From Nostoc sp. ATCC 43529 (GTDB taxonomy: Bacteria; Cyanobacteriota; Cyanobacteriia; Cyanobacteriales; Nostocaceae), in NCBI GenBank assembly GCA_003326205.1, contig LWTK01000011.1, positions 186,001-250,000 of the forward strand: a stretch of DNA of 64,000 nt, given 5' to 3'. The translations under genes and the position numbers were made by a program. Positions 43,673 to 52,976 of this stretch are shown in pieces. Every line of letters begins with the position of its first letter. The stretch's first letter is position 1. Under the pieces are notes generated by a model. That model did no database searches and had not been told where the DNA came from. It was given only the letters and a program-made list of their open reading frames with translations.

Positions 43673-45942
43673 TGTCAACAGACGAGACAAAAGCTGAAAA
43701 TCACCGGAATTATCAAAAGCTAATTGTAGCCCTAGAAGCCAGCCAGGGTATTCTGAATTTGCTAATTGCAGTTTGTGATGACCGCAATTTACGCGAAAAA
43801 CTGATTGCAGAATACGAAACTGAACTCAAACAACAGGATTTTCTTACTTATCGCATACGAGTACGCAATCAAGACCCTAGTTTACGTTATGCGCTGGCGC
43901 AGTTAATAGAAACAGAACCAGATTTACAAGCAAGTAAACCTGCGGTAATTACAGTATTAGGTATAGATGAGTTATTGTCAGTAAAGCTAGACGCTCCCAA
44001 ATCTGAAGAAGATAGGTTTTTTGGTTACTTACAATGGACAAGGGAAGCACTGCGACAATTTCACTTTCCTATTGTGTTGTGGTTAACTGAACCAATTTTG
44101 ACTCGCTTGGTGGAAAAAGCACCGGATTTTTGGAGTTGGCGCGGTGGAGTGTTTTGGTTTACACGGGAGTCTGTGTCTTTAGAATTAGAAAGCGCCAATA
44201 TTTCAACACAGGCGATATCAAAAACTTTCTCACAGGAACCAAGCGGTTTACCTTTAGAAGAAATCTTACGACTCATTGAGCAAATTGAAGCCCAAGAAAA
44301 AGACGCACCATTATTAGCAACGCTGTATGAAAGTTTGGCACAAGCCTATCAACAGCGCTATCGCAGTCAGCAAGAACGCCTATTGGCAATTAAAGCATAC
44401 GAAAAGGCAATTGCTCTGCAAACCAAGTTGGGGTTAAAGGCTGATTTAGCCAATAGCTTGGAAAAGTTAGGGAATCTCTATTTTGAACTGCAAAATGAGG
44501 TTAAAAAAGCTAGTGATTGTTATCAACAGGCATTAGAAATTTACCAGGAAATAGGCGACAAGGAAGGAGAAGCTAATACATTAATTGCCATTGGCGATGT
44601 TTTGCACTTTCTCGGCCGCAGCGAAGAAGCTTTACAACGCTACGAAAACGCATTGCAATTCTACCGCGACATTGGCGCACGCTTAGGGGAAGCAAATACA
44701 TTAAAAGCTATTGGCGATGTTTTGCAGTTTCTCAAACGCAGTGATGAAGCATTACAACGCTACGAAAGTGCATTGCAATTCTACCGCGACATTGGCGATC
44801 GCTTGGGGGAAGCTAATACATTAAAAGCCATTGGCGATGTTTTGCACTTTCTCGACCGACGCGAACAAGCTTTACAACGCTACGAAAGTGCATTGCAATT
44901 CTACCGCGACATTGGCGCACGCTTGGGGGAAGCAGACACATTAAAAGCCATTGGCGATGTTTTGCACTTTCTCAAACGCAGTGATGAAGCATTACAACGC
45001 TACGAAAGCGTATTGCAATTCTACCGCGACATTGGCGATCGCTTGGGGGAAGCTAATACATTAAAAGCCATTGGCGATGTTTTGCAGTTTCTCAAACGCA
45101 GCGAACAAGCTTTACAACGCTACGAAAACGCATTGCAATTCTACCGCGACATTGGCGCACGCTTAGGAGAAGCAAATACATTAAAAGCTATTGGCGATGT
45201 TTTGCAGTTTCTCAAACGCAGTGATGAAGCATTACAACGCTACGAAAGCGCATTGCAATTTTACCGCGACATTGGCGATCGCTTGGGGGAAGCAAATACA
45301 TTAAGAGCCATTGGCGATGTTTTGCAGTTTCTCAAACGCAGTGATGAAGCATTACAACGCTACGAAAACGCATTGCAATTCTACCGCGACATTGGCGATC
45401 GCTTAGGAGAAGCAAATACATTAAAAGCTATTGGCGATGTTTTGCAGTTTCTCAAACGCAGTGATGAAGCATTACAACGCTACGAAAGCGCATTGCAATT
45501 TTACCGCGACATTGGCGATCGCTTGGGGGAAGCAAATACATTAAGAGCCATTGGCGATGTTTTGCAGTTTCTCAAACGCAGTGATGAAGCATTACAACGC
45601 TACGAAAACGCATTGCAATTCTACCGCGACATTGGCGCACGCTTGGGGGAAGCCAAAGTTCTGCAAGAATTCGGGAAGTTACAAGAAAACCCCACAACAG
45701 CACTTGACTATCTCCAGCAAGCGCAAAACCTCTACATCGAAATTGGCGATATCTACAGCCAAAGCTGTAACCTGTTGTTTCTCGCCGATGTCCAGTTAAA
45801 GATGGGAGACTCAAACGCCGCAATTAATTCCTTAAATCGTGCGGCTGAACTCGCCACCACCATTAACTATGCACCATTACAAGAACACGCTCAAACTCGT
45901 ATCGCCGAAATCAACTCACCACCCGCACAACAAACAGAATAA
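43672..45942 (+). CDS. TPR-repeat protein paired with the upstream ATPase
   Basis: This 756-residue protein has an N-terminal globular domain (about 1-190) with the segment FPIVLWLTEPIL and FWSWRGGVFWF. Similar wording, as I recall, precedes TPR arrays in ATPase-linked bacterial proteins. A TPR superhelix then runs from about 220 to 740. Residues 304-663 are nine near-identical 40-residue units (AIGDVLQFLKRSDEALQRYE pattern), encoded by 120-bp DNA repeats. TPR arrays bind proteins, and a repeat number this homogeneous suggests recent expansion. The protein lacks a signal peptide and has no recognisable enzyme domain. Confidence 0.85.
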   Translation: MSTDETKAENHRNYQKLIVALEASQGILNLLIAVCDDRNLREKLIAEYETELKQQDFLTYRIRVRNQDPSLRYALAQLIETEPDLQASKPAVITVLGIDELLSVKLDAPKSEEDRFFGYLQWTREALRQFHFPIVLWLTEPILTRLVEKAPDFWSWRGGVFWFTRESVSLELESANISTQAISKTFSQEPSGLPLEEILRLIEQIEAQEKDAPLLATLYESLAQAYQQRYRSQQERLLAIKAYEKAIALQTKLGLKADLANSLEKLGNLYFELQNEVKKASDCYQQALEIYQEIGDKEGEANTLIAIGDVLHFLGRSEEALQRYENALQFYRDIGARLGEANTLKAIGDVLQFLKRSDEALQRYESALQFYRDIGDRLGEANTLKAIGDVLHFLDRREQALQRYESALQFYRDIGARLGEADTLKAIGDVLHFLKRSDEALQRYESVLQFYRDIGDRLGEANTLKAIGDVLQFLKRSEQALQRYENALQFYRDIGARLGEANTLKAIGDVLQFLKRSDEALQRYESALQFYRDIGDRLGEANTLRAIGDVLQFLKRSDEALQRYENALQFYRDIGDRLGEANTLKAIGDVLQFLKRSDEALQRYESALQFYRDIGDRLGEANTLRAIGDVLQFLKRSDEALQRYENALQFYRDIGARLGEAKVLQEFGKLQENPTTALDYLQQAQNLYIEIGDIYSQSCNLLFLADVQLKMGDSNAAINSLNRAAELATTINYAPLQEHAQTRIAEINSPPAQQTE
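44581..45660 (+). repeat. Nine in-frame 120-bp tandem repeats inside the TPR gene
   Basis: Each unit is exactly 120 bp, and units differ by only a few bases. The units at 45181-45300 and 45421-45540 are identical, and the following units at 45301 and 45541 are nearly so, showing that a 240-bp block was duplicated most recently. Alternating GGCGATCGC and GGCGCACGC variants mark two subclasses. Copy number is likely to vary between strains. Confidence 0.95.
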
Positions 45943-46117
45943 AACAGAAACTCATCCAATTTATCCAACACCCTTGGGTAAAGTTCGTCCTTTGTTTTTT
46001 GCTTGGCTTAATAGCTTTTCTAGTGCTGCGGCGTTAAGTCTAAAATAACTAACTAATATCTTTGGAAAATGAGTATATTTGCCCACACCTTTTCCATTAT
46101 TTATATACTACCCTGTC

Positions 46118-46144
46118 AACTGTTAAGAAGTCAACAGTTTTTTT
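46118..46144 (+). terminator. Rho-independent terminator downstream of the ATPase/TPR operon
   Basis: AACTGTT at 46118-46124 pairs with AACAGTT at 46133-46139, and a run of T follows to 46144. It lies about 175 bases after the TPR stop codon in the right orientation. The stem is short (7 bp) but the T-run is clear. Confidence 0.6.
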
Positions 46145-46210
46145 GCTTGCATTCAAAATTAATCAACAAACGTTATTGCGAAAATTATTAATTTATTGAC
46201 AAATTATGCT

Positions 46211-46357
46211 TTTGTCAATGAAACACATGTGTTTGTCAATGAAACAGATGTGTTTATCAATGAAACGCATGTGTTTGTCAATGAAACAGATGTGTTTATC
46301 AATGAAACGCATGAGTTTGTCAATGAAACACATGAGTTTGTCAATGAAACGCATGAT
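46211..46357. repeat. 21-bp tandem repeat, seven copies
   Basis: Seven consecutive 21-bp units of the form TTTGTCAATGAAACRCATGTG vary at a few fixed positions; units 2-3 and 4-5 form a 42-bp higher-order pattern. Because 21 is a multiple of three, several frames stay open across it (for example a VNETHVF repeat), but none has a convincing start or conserved protein character. The gap 45943-46739 otherwise holds the terminator, a 19-bp direct repeat (46366 and 46408) and the 36-bp repeat. Confidence 0.85.
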
Positions 46358-46365
46358 TTTGGCAA

Positions 46366-46426
46366 CTACGGTGTACACACAAGTCAAATTACCCCCCTTA
46401 TAAAGGGCTACGGTGTACACACAAGT
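46366..46426. repeat. 19-bp direct repeat pair CTACGGTGTACACACAAGT
   Basis: The 19-mer occurs at 46366-46384 and again at 46408-46426, 42 bases apart, separated by a CCCCCCTTATAAAGGG near-palindrome. Each contains the palindrome GTGTACAC, a possible protein-binding or hairpin site. No function can be assigned. Confidence 0.6.
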
Positions 46427-46616
46427 ATAGCCAGCATGGGTTTCAACTTTTCTAAGGGTGTTGTAGGGTGTGTTACGCCTGAGGGTACATAAGGGGTGTT
46501 CCTCTTATGTCTACTATCCAGTGGTGCAATATACCACTCGTTCTGGCGAATCAACAGTATTTGAATCAAATGCAGGTACTAACCCACCACAATTTGCTAA
46601 AGGTCAGCAGGTAAAA

Positions 46617-46724
46617 AATGATTATTCTAAAGACGCGATGAATCGGGTGTGTAATGATTATTCTAAAGACGCGATGAATCGGGTGTGTAATGATTATTCT
46701 AAAGACGCGATGAATCGCGTCTCT
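46617..46724. repeat. 36-bp tandem repeat, three copies
   Basis: A 36-bp unit beginning AATGATTATTCTAAAGACGC is repeated three times. The last copy diverges at its end to GAATCGCGTCTCTAC, forming the GACGCGATGAATCGCGTC hairpin that is widespread between genes in Nostoc-type genomes. It ends 15 bases before the convergent stop of the ccs1 gene. Confidence 0.8.
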
Positions 46725-46739
46725 ACAAATAAATGACAA

Positions 46740-48140
46740 TTAAACTTGAATTGCCATGCCTTTATCTTCATTCTTTGGCTGGGAACTCAATTGATCTAAA
46801 ATTTCTAAAACTTCTTGTTCAAAAGCAACTTGGGCGCGATTAGTTTTACCACCAACATACAAGAAATCCCCTTTTTTTAATGCCCAAATTTGCGAGTGGG
46901 AAAAGTAACTCATCACCACACCCAACATTAATAAAGCAAATCCTGAATAAACAATCGGTATGCCTGGATCTGCTTTAATTTGTAAACCTGTACTGCCAAT
47001 TACTTCTATTATTTTCAATTTCACGCCATTGACTTGGGCAGACATCCCAGCGCGTACAGTATTAATTAATTTACCTGTGGCATCATAAATTAATACCATC
47101 CCTTGCAAATCTTTGGCTAGCACCGAGACACCCTCACTCAAATCTGGTTTAGTAGGAATCCACGTACCCCAAATAGCGCCTTGACCGTTGGTGTTCAACT
47201 TGACCATTGGTAACTGGAAAACTGGGCTGTTATTAAATTGGACGCGAACAGCAGCAATTCCCCAATCAGTTTGGTAGAAAGTTACGCCATGATAGCGCAG
47301 AGGTTGGTTGACGAAAATCTTTTTGTGGTCAACTTCTTGTCCCTGATTATTTAAAACAGACAAATCTGAATAAAATTGATCGATACCTCCAGTTGGCGTG
47401 TAATCAATCCAAAAACGATTGACGCGCACAGACCAATCTTTTGGCACTTGGTTTGCTGCCAAAGGTCCAGCATCTATAACATTTTTCACCTGAAATGTAT
47501 CGCCACTAGCAACCATTTCCTGGGCAAGAAATCCAGTCATTGCCCCCCAAATTCCCCCTAACAAAATAGTGACGATGCCAATATGAACAATAATTGGCCC
47601 GATACGTCCGACTATTCCTTTACGGGCATATAAAACATTTTCTTTTTCTGGTTCTGAAAAAATTTTATAGCGGCGTTTCTGCAATATTTCATTCAGAGAA
47701 TTCAAAGAACCAGTATCTAATTCTGCACTTAAAGCTAGTTTTTTAAATTGCCGTGGTTCCTCGTAATATTTCCAGCGTTGCGCTGCTTTTAGGGCTGGTA
47801 ACTGACGAGTAAAAGAACAAGCAGTTAAGCTAGTGCCAAATAAAATGAGTAATGCTAAAAACCACCAAGTACGATATACATGGTCTAAGCCAACTACTTG
47901 AATTACTTTCCAAGTTAAGAAACCAAACAATGCTGGATGTTCTGGATAGTTAGCTTGGTAAAATGCCGGAGACTGGCCTTGCTCGATTACAGTACCTGTA
48001 GCGCTAAAGATGGCAATCAATAGTAATAGTGCGATCGCCAATCGTAAATCTGTCAGTACAGGCAAAAACTCTCGGCGTAAATACTGCCCAGATACAGCCC
48101 ACCAACTAATTTTTTTGGAAGTCGAATCTTCTAATGTCAT
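46740..48140 (-). CDS. ccs1: Cytochrome c biogenesis protein Ccs1 (ResB family)
   Basis: A 466-residue membrane protein with about three N-terminal transmembrane helices, a large lumenal/periplasmic domain and a C-terminal helix before residue 430. Landmarks are [40 protein letters not shown] and [12 protein letters not shown], all typical of Ccs1/ResB. With CcsA it forms the system II haem lyase that attaches haem to c-type cytochromes such as cytochrome f and c6. The thiol-reducing partner CcdA lies just upstream on the same strand, so the two probably work in one pathway, although the 214-bp gap contains repeat DNA. Confidence 0.95.
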   Translation of the reverse strand: MTLEDSTSKKISWWAVSGQYLRREFLPVLTDLRLAIALLLLIAIFSATGTVIEQGQSPAFYQANYPEHPALFGFLTWKVIQVVGLDHVYRTWWFLALLILFGTSLTACSFTRQLPALKAAQRWKYYEEPRQFKKLALSAELDTGSLNSLNEILQKRRYKIFSEPEKENVLYARKGIVGRIGPIIVHIGIVTILLGGIWGAMTGFLAQEMVASGDTFQVKNVIDAGPLAANQVPKDWSVRVNRFWIDYTPTGGIDQFYSDLSVLNNQGQEVDHKKIFVNQPLRYHGVTFYQTDWGIAAVRVQFNNSPVFQLPMVKLNTNGQGAIWGTWIPTKPDLSEGVSVLAKDLQGMVLIYDATGKLINTVRAGMSAQVNGVKLKIIEVIGSTGLQIKADPGIPIVYSGFALLMLGVVMSYFSHSQIWALKKGDFLYVGGKTNRAQVAFEQEVLEILDQLSSQPKNEDKGMAIQV

Positions 48141-48354
48141 TACTCACATCTGTTAATGGGTGTACAATCTTGAGAATTCAGAATTCAGAAGTCAGAATTC
48201 AGCTTTTAGGAGATAGAAGTCAAAAATTAAAAAGAATTTCGTATGATTTATAGATTGATTCATCAAATGTTATTCTAATTTTTTAACTATTCTGCCTCCT
48301 GCCTTCTGCCGACGCTCGCGGACTCGCTAACGCTGCGCTATCCTGCCTCCTGCC

Positions 48355-49095
48355 TTAAAAACTGCCAAGGGGAATTCGAGAAATTAAAGAAAATACACCG
48401 AATCCTACTAATAGCGCCCCACTCACTGGGTTAATCCAACCAGACCAGCGACGTAGTTCTAGCAACTTTTTAATTGAAGCAGTAAAAGTCCCTGCTAAAA
48501 TCAATGGTGTTACATAGCCGGCTGTATAAGAAAGTAATAAGACAGCGCCTAAAATTAAGTCTTGTGTATTGGCAATCCAACCAAGCAAGCTAGCTAAAAC
48601 AGGTGTGCTGCAAGGAGATGCAACTAAACCGAAAGTCAGTCCCAGCAAATAGGAACGCAACCCTGCTGGCAAATCTTGGGAAATCCAATTCGTTTCGCCC
48701 AAGGATGGAAATTGCAGAGGTAGTGCTTCTAATAAGTTCAGCCCCATGAGAATGGCGATGATACTGACAATGATTGGTAAACCAACTCCTACTTGACCGT
48801 AGACTTTTCCCACCAAACCTGCTAAAATTCCTAGTCCCGCAAGAGTAGTTGCTAATCCCAGAGCAAACCAAGTTGATTGGGCAACGCCTTGGAGACGGCT
48901 TTTAGCTTCATAACCGCCGATATAGCCAATGGTAATTGGCAGCATAGAAAGCATACAAGGCGTTAGGCTGGTGAGCAAGCCAGCTGCAAAGATGACACCA
49001 ACACTCACCACGCTAATGTGCGTCAATTGATGAGAAACAAGGGCGTTGGCAAATTGTTCTAGTTCGTAAAGTCGCGTTTCCAAAGTCTCAAGCAT
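48355..49095 (-). CDS. ccdA: Cytochrome c biogenesis thiol transporter CcdA
   Basis: A 246-residue protein with six hydrophobic segments. The two redox cysteines sit in TPCMLSMLP (first helix) and SPCSTPVLA (fourth helix), the symmetrical pair of the CcdA/DsbD membrane domain. It carries reducing equivalents across the membrane to keep apocytochrome c cysteines reduced for haem attachment by Ccs1/CcsA. The downstream gap to ccs1 (48141-48354) has GAATTCAGAAGTCAG and CCTGCCTTCTGCC repeats but no gene. Confidence 0.95.
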   Translation of the reverse strand: MLETLETRLYELEQFANALVSHQLTHISVVSVGVIFAAGLLTSLTPCMLSMLPITIGYIGGYEAKSRLQGVAQSTWFALGLATTLAGLGILAGLVGKVYGQVGVGLPIIVSIIAILMGLNLLEALPLQFPSLGETNWISQDLPAGLRSYLLGLTFGLVASPCSTPVLASLLGWIANTQDLILGAVLLLSYTAGYVTPLILAGTFTASIKKLLELRRWSGWINPVSGALLVGFGVFSLISRIPLGSF

Positions 49096-49304
49096 GGAGT
49101 ATTCCTAAGCGTGAAATGCTTACTCTGCTTGAATTTTAGCTTAAATTTAGCTATTGCGTCGCTAATGAAGGGGCAGGGGGGCAGGGGGGAAAGAATTAGG
49201 TATTTTGTGAGATGGTATTATTCAAAAAGCGATCGCCCCATCCACTGGAGGATACAGTTGGCGAATCAGGATTCATAACCCTACACTCCTAATACGGTTT
49301 GCTT

Positions 49305-49392
49305 AAGATCCCCCCGCCTGCGGCGACCCCCTTTTTAAGGGGGTAAAAGAGAGTTATGAGCAAGCCTTTTTAAGGGGGGTTGAGGGGATCTT
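49305..49392. repeat. Palindromic intergenic element bounded by AAGATCCCC / GGGGATCTT
   Basis: AAGATCCCC at 49305-49313 is inverted at 49384-49392, and inside are two CCCTTTTTAAGGGGG-type hairpins. It lies upstream of ccdA and belongs to the small-palindrome class common in these genomes. It may form a long stem-loop in RNA. Confidence 0.6.
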
Positions 49393-49401
49393 CAAAAGAT
49401 T

Positions 49402-49544
49402 CAGGACTTACGCAAAAGATAACGAAAGTAGCGGTAATACCCTGCGGGTTCGCTCTTAGCGTTCTCGCAGAGTAGCCGCTGTGCGTCTACATGAATTACC
49501 GCTAGGCAAGAATAAGGTTTTCAGTCACATATTGCGTAAGTCTT
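49402..49544. repeat. Element bounded by inverted GGACTTACGCAA repeats
   Basis: CAGGACTTACGCAA at the left end (about 49402) is inverted at about 49532-49544 (TTGCGTAAGTCTTG). The interior contains a GCGGTAATACCCTGCGGGTTCGCTC palindromic cluster. The same AGGACTTACGCA end sequence occurs as a perfect hairpin at 61376-61423 and singly at 63726-63737. The rest of the 49096-49639 gap shows a G-rich tract and no gene. Confidence 0.65.
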
Positions 49545-49639
49545 GAGATTAAAACTTAACCGAACCCTATTGCCTACACTCCACGTTTTTTTGCTATTTA
49601 AACAGATGTAGAGACGTTGCAATGCAATATCTCTAGCAT

Positions 49640-50203
49640 TTATTTTCCGTAGCAGGTTGTACCTGGAGTATCTTCGGGTTTGAACTCGTTACATTCTCTG
49701 TTATTTGGACGCTCTAACGACCAGCCGTATGGTTTGTCGGAGGTAACCACGCCATCATTCAAAATTGTTAGTCGGTAGTTTGCCGCCCGAAAATTGGTAA
49801 ACAGCAATTTGGCATCCTTTAAGTTTGCTGCTTCTAAATTAGCGCTCATGAAACCTGCATAGGACAAATCGGCTTTTTCTAGGGATGCTGATTTCAAGTT
49901 TGCACCCGTTAAAGAAGCACCAGTCAGATTCGCCGAATCGAGAATTGCACCCTCTAAATTCGCACCTGTCAGATCGGCATTCGTAAGATTAACTTGAGAT
50001 AACGTTGCACCACTCAAGTTAGCCCCCCGCAAATTGGCTCTACTTAGATTCAGTTGAGTTAGGTCAGCACCACTCAAATCACACCTGGGACAAGTATTTG
50101 TCGCCTTCAACTGCTCTAAGTCTTGCACGTTTGATGCAAATGTCTGCCCTGGAAAGCCGAAACTAGCTAACAGGCAGACGGTGGCGACAATCTTAAGTTT
50201 CAT
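49640..50203 (-). CDS. Secreted pentapeptide repeat protein
   Basis: A 187-residue protein with a Sec signal peptide (MKLKIVATVCLLASFGFPG, cleavage probably near TFA-SN). About 19 A(D/N)LxX pentapeptide units follow between residues 42 and 140, and then a Cys-containing C-terminal tail. The motif CPRCDLSGADL opens the repeat region. The repeats would fold as a right-handed quadrilateral beta-helix in the periplasm or thylakoid lumen. Function is unknown, as for most cyanobacterial members. Confidence 0.88.
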   Translation of the reverse strand: MKLKIVATVCLLASFGFPGQTFASNVQDLEQLKATNTCPRCDLSGADLTQLNLSRANLRGANLSGATLSQVNLTNADLTGANLEGAILDSANLTGASLTGANLKSASLEKADLSYAGFMSANLEAANLKDAKLLFTNFRAANYRLTILNDGVVTSDKPYGWSLERPNNRECNEFKPEDTPGTTCYGK

Positions 50204-50422
50204 ATTTGTTACAGATATTTACAAGGATGACAACTAATGTACACTCGGTACTGTCATAATTACATATAGAACCTGCCAAGTGAATAACAGGAATGAAGCA
50301 TTGATTAAGAAGCGATGAATATACGATAAATTCTTGCGTTAGGACTACTCAAACTGGAATCTAGGCTATACAATCGAGTCGTAAGGAACTATACCGAACC
50401 ATTTATAGACTACCACATATGT

Positions 50423-50462
50423 GATCCCCCTAGTTCGATGAAAAAAAACGACTAGGGGGATC
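50423..50462 (+). terminator. Perfect 12-bp stem hairpin followed by a T-rich tail
   Basis: GATCCCCCTAGT at 50423-50434 pairs exactly with 50451-50462, followed by TTGTTTTT. In form it is a + strand intrinsic terminator, yet neither neighbouring gene is on the + strand. It may therefore be a repeat-derived hairpin rather than a working terminator. The remainder of the 50204-50606 gap holds only heptamer repeats. Confidence 0.45.
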
Positions 50463-50505
50463 TTGTTTTTGGCATAGGGCATGGGGAGATAGGGAGGCAG
50501 GAGGA

Positions 50506-50600
50506 CAAATGACAAATGACTAATGACAAATGACAAATGACAAATGACTAATGACAAATGACTAATGACAAATGACTAATGACAAATGACAAATGACTAA
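50506..50600. repeat. Short tandem heptanucleotide repeat (AAATGAC/TAATGAC)
   Basis: About thirteen heptamers alternating CAAATGA and CTAATGA run almost to the stop codon of the kinase gene. They belong to the same STRR family as 42265-42334. Confidence 0.9.
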
Positions 50601-50606
50601 TACCAT

Positions 50607-52340
50607 TTACCTCCAGCCCAAAAAACGCAAGCCAGGGACAATTAGGTAAAAACTCACTCCTAACCAAAAGCTGAGAAATAAGCCTACAGAACCAAATAAA
50701 ATCAGAGGCTTGTATAACTCCGCCCAGCCTGGTTGAGTGGAAAATTCCAACATTGGCGGTGCTAAGTTTATCAAAATCAAAGTTGCATAGGCGATCGCAC
50801 TACCAAAGGCAGCGAACACTGCATACACTATATGATGGCTGCGAAGTCCTAAACTGAGGGTGAGTAGGCAAACTCCCACCAAAATCATTGCCACTAAGCC
50901 CTCGCCGCTGTTTCTTGGCGTTATGAATTGCAAAATCAACCAGCCGAAGCCATAACTAACGATGCCCATCAACGAGGCTACTAAAAATCGCCGTCTTTGA
51001 CCAAAACACCCGGATACTGTCAGTCCCCATGCGGTTCCCCAACCGGCAGCAACAAAGACTAAAATATCTGCGCCAAAGCTGGGTTGGGTGTTTGGAACTA
51101 ATTGGTTAATCTGAAGCAAAAGAAATTCCACAATGCGAGGCCCCAAGCTGGTGCGATAGGCCAAAATAAAACCAGCGATCGCCCCAAAACAAGCACCAAA
51201 ACTAGTCAGCATCATCGCCCAAATTGTTGCCAAACAAGCTCGTACAATTTTCAGAATTGTCTGAATAATAAAAATAAGGGTTTGATTTACACCTTGGCCA
51301 AATTGACCTAAAGCTTGTTCGACAGCTTGTGTTAGCTGTGTCAAGTTCTGGGAGGCTTGGGTTGAGGTTTGCTTAAGGTGATCGCGCAGTTGGGAAAATA
51401 ACCTTGGCGATGGTAATGGTTGAGAAATCTTGGCTAGGCGTTTCTCAATCATCACTGCATTTACCGGACGCGATCGCACATCTTCCTGTACCATCTCATC
51501 CAGCAAGTCTGCTAACTCCGGGTTGACATTTACTTGGGTTCGCCAGCGCAACTCGCCAGTTTGCTGGTCTTCTAAATCTGGCGGATATTTGCCCGTTAGT
51601 AGTTCAATCATCGTTCGACCAAGGGCATAAAAATCGGCACCAGGCCCCACAATGCCTCCAGTCACCTGTTCTGGTGGACTGTAGCCAGAAGAAAATAATC
51701 GGGTGGAACTAGACCGGGAACCGACTTTTGAAGGGCTAACTTGTTTTGCTCCGCCAAAATCGATTAATACCAGGCGATCGCTTTTTGGTTCCCCTCCAAA
51801 GGTATCCAGCATCAAATTAGAAGGTTTGATATCTCGGTGAATAATTTGACGTTTGTGTAATTCTTTTAAAATCTCTACAGCTTGGGCGAACCAGTTTAAA
51901 ACCAAATTCTCTGGACACCCTTGGGGATATTTTTGTAATATCTCCTCTAAAGTCTGCCCATTGATTTTTTCCATTACCAGACAAGGCAGTTGGTGAGGTT
52001 TGGGGTTGAACAAATTAAGATGAAAATACCCGTCAGCCTCAACTCTGGGCACCCCAGGATGCTGTAATCTCGATAAAACCTCCGCCTCTTGGGTAAACAA
52101 TTCCAGTGCTTTTGGTGAATCTTCTACCAACACTTTCAGCACTTTTTCGGTTTGAGTTTTTTCATCCCAAACCGTGTAAATTTGAGCAAATCCCCCGGAA
52201 CCCAAACGCTGAATTGGAACATAGCGGTCTAACAACTGTAGCGGTGCGCCACAACTGTTGCAAAATTTGTTTCCCCAAGGCTGAGGATAAGGACGTTGAC
52301 AATCAGGATTTATGCAGTGAACCTTAGAAAAACTGTACAT
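50607..52340 (-). CDS. Membrane-anchored serine/threonine protein kinase with N-terminal zinc ribbon
   Basis: A protein of about 577 residues. It opens with a zinc ribbon (CINPDC then CNSCG), then a Hanks-type kinase domain of about 260 residues. That domain has the glycine loop GSGGFAQIY, the invariant Lys in LKVL, the catalytic loop HRDIKPSN and DFGGAK. After residue 350 come five or six hydrophobic helices. All catalytic residues are present, so it should be active. It is probably a membrane sensor kinase with substrate unknown. The ATG at 52340 (MYSFSKVHC) is preferred to a TTG at 52358 because the zinc ribbon begins shortly after. A 230-bp gap lies upstream. Confidence 0.92.
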   Translation of the reverse strand: MYSFSKVHCINPDCQRPYPQPWGNKFCNSCGAPLQLLDRYVPIQRLGSGGFAQIYTVWDEKTQTEKVLKVLVEDSPKALELFTQEAEVLSRLQHPGVPRVEADGYFHLNLFNPKPHQLPCLVMEKINGQTLEEILQKYPQGCPENLVLNWFAQAVEILKELHKRQIIHRDIKPSNLMLDTFGGEPKSDRLVLIDFGGAKQVSPSKVGSRSSSTRLFSSGYSPPEQVTGGIVGPGADFYALGRTMIELLTGKYPPDLEDQQTGELRWRTQVNVNPELADLLDEMVQEDVRSRPVNAVMIEKRLAKISQPLPSPRLFSQLRDHLKQTSTQASQNLTQLTQAVEQALGQFGQGVNQTLIFIIQTILKIVRACLATIWAMMLTSFGACFGAIAGFILAYRTSLGPRIVEFLLLQINQLVPNTQPSFGADILVFVAAGWGTAWGLTVSGCFGQRRRFLVASLMGIVSYGFGWLILQFITPRNSGEGLVAMILVGVCLLTLSLGLRSHHIVYAVFAAFGSAIAYATLILINLAPPMLEFSTQPGWAELYKPLILFGSVGLFLSFWLGVSFYLIVPGLRFLGWR

Positions 52341-52499
52341 CAACGCTTTTGGGCACAATGAATGCTAGCTCGTTTGATGCTCAAATCCCCTACTTTTAGC
52401 ATTGTCTGTATAAATTATTGATATATTTTTATACTCAATAACCATACCCAACCAATGCTCACCCTCTGAGGGAAGGCAGAATAAAAGCTTATATCTATC

Positions 52500-52559
52500 T
52501 TAAATGGTAGAACTTCTCCATGCTCATCAATAGCTACCATGAGTTTAATTGCTTTGATT
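52500..52559 (-). pseudogene. Decayed copy of the antitoxin gene 5' end
   Basis: Read on the minus strand, this stretch gives KAIKLMVAIDEHGEVLPFK. It matches the start of the intact antitoxin (KAIKVMATIDEDGQL), but the ATG has become ATC and two stop codons lie just upstream. The flanking wording (CTACAACAA-TCTGTG) is shared with the intact copy near 53230. It appears to be the relic of a duplicated toxin-antitoxin unit. Confidence 0.6.
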
Positions 52560-52574
52560 TATTAGTAAACATCG

Positions 52575-52976
52575 CTACAACAATTCTGTGGAGGAGTTGT
52601 TTTTTACGTCTTCATCTTCTCTAGCTGCATGTTGTTCGTAGTCAGCAATGATGCTTGTAAGCTCATCTGCTGTAATATCACCTTGCTCAGATTTAGTATA
52701 AATAGTTAATAAAATGATACCTTTTGCCGTTTTGAGGTAATAAATAAGACGGTAACCACCACTTTTACCTTTTTGAATGTTACTATTTCGGACTCGCAGC
52801 TTAAAAATTTCATAACTAATCCCAGATATCCGATCTCCAGGTAAATCGCCCCGTTCAAGTTGTTCGATTACAGGTTGTATATCACTACGAATACTACGAT
52901 ATTTTTTGGCTAGAGTACGTAGATTTCGGTTGAACGTTGGCGCAGCTTCAACCTGAATAAATGGTTGTTCAGACAT
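52575..52976 (-). CDS. RelE/ParE-family toxin
   Basis: A small protein of about 133 residues with the RelE/HigB-like core: FNRNLRTLAKKYRSI, then a central YEIFKLRVRN and SGGYRLIYYL, and a LLTIYTKSEQ strand. Such toxins cleave ribosome-bound mRNA or poison gyrase. The ATG at 52976 (MSEQPF) is preferred to an upstream TTG at 52982. Its start overlaps the end of the antitoxin gene by about 8 bases, the usual antitoxin-first arrangement. The extended acidic tail beyond residue 110 is slightly longer than typical. Confidence 0.85.
   Translation of the reverse strand: MSEQPFIQVEAAPTFNRNLRTLAKKYRSIRSDIQPVIEQLERGDLPGDRISGISYEIFKLRVRNSNIQKGKSGGYRLIYYLKTAKGIILLTIYTKSEQGDITADELTSIIADYEQHAAREDEDVKNNSSTELL

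Noticed and set aside
44581..45660. Regular repeats suggesting a CRISPR array
   Set aside because: Units are contiguous 120-bp coding repeats with no unique spacers and stay in frame within a TPR gene.
46211..46357. 21-bp repeats as a CRISPR array or a small repeat-protein gene
   Set aside because: There are no spacers. Open frames through it exist on both strands only because the unit length is a multiple of three, and none has a ribosome site or a recognisable protein.
46470..46736. 88-codon open frame on the + strand
   Set aside because: Its C-terminal third is the 36-bp tandem repeat and the rest has no family resemblance or start signal.
50366..50557. 63-codon minus-strand frame
   Set aside because: It translates the AAATGAC heptamer repeats; no protein character.
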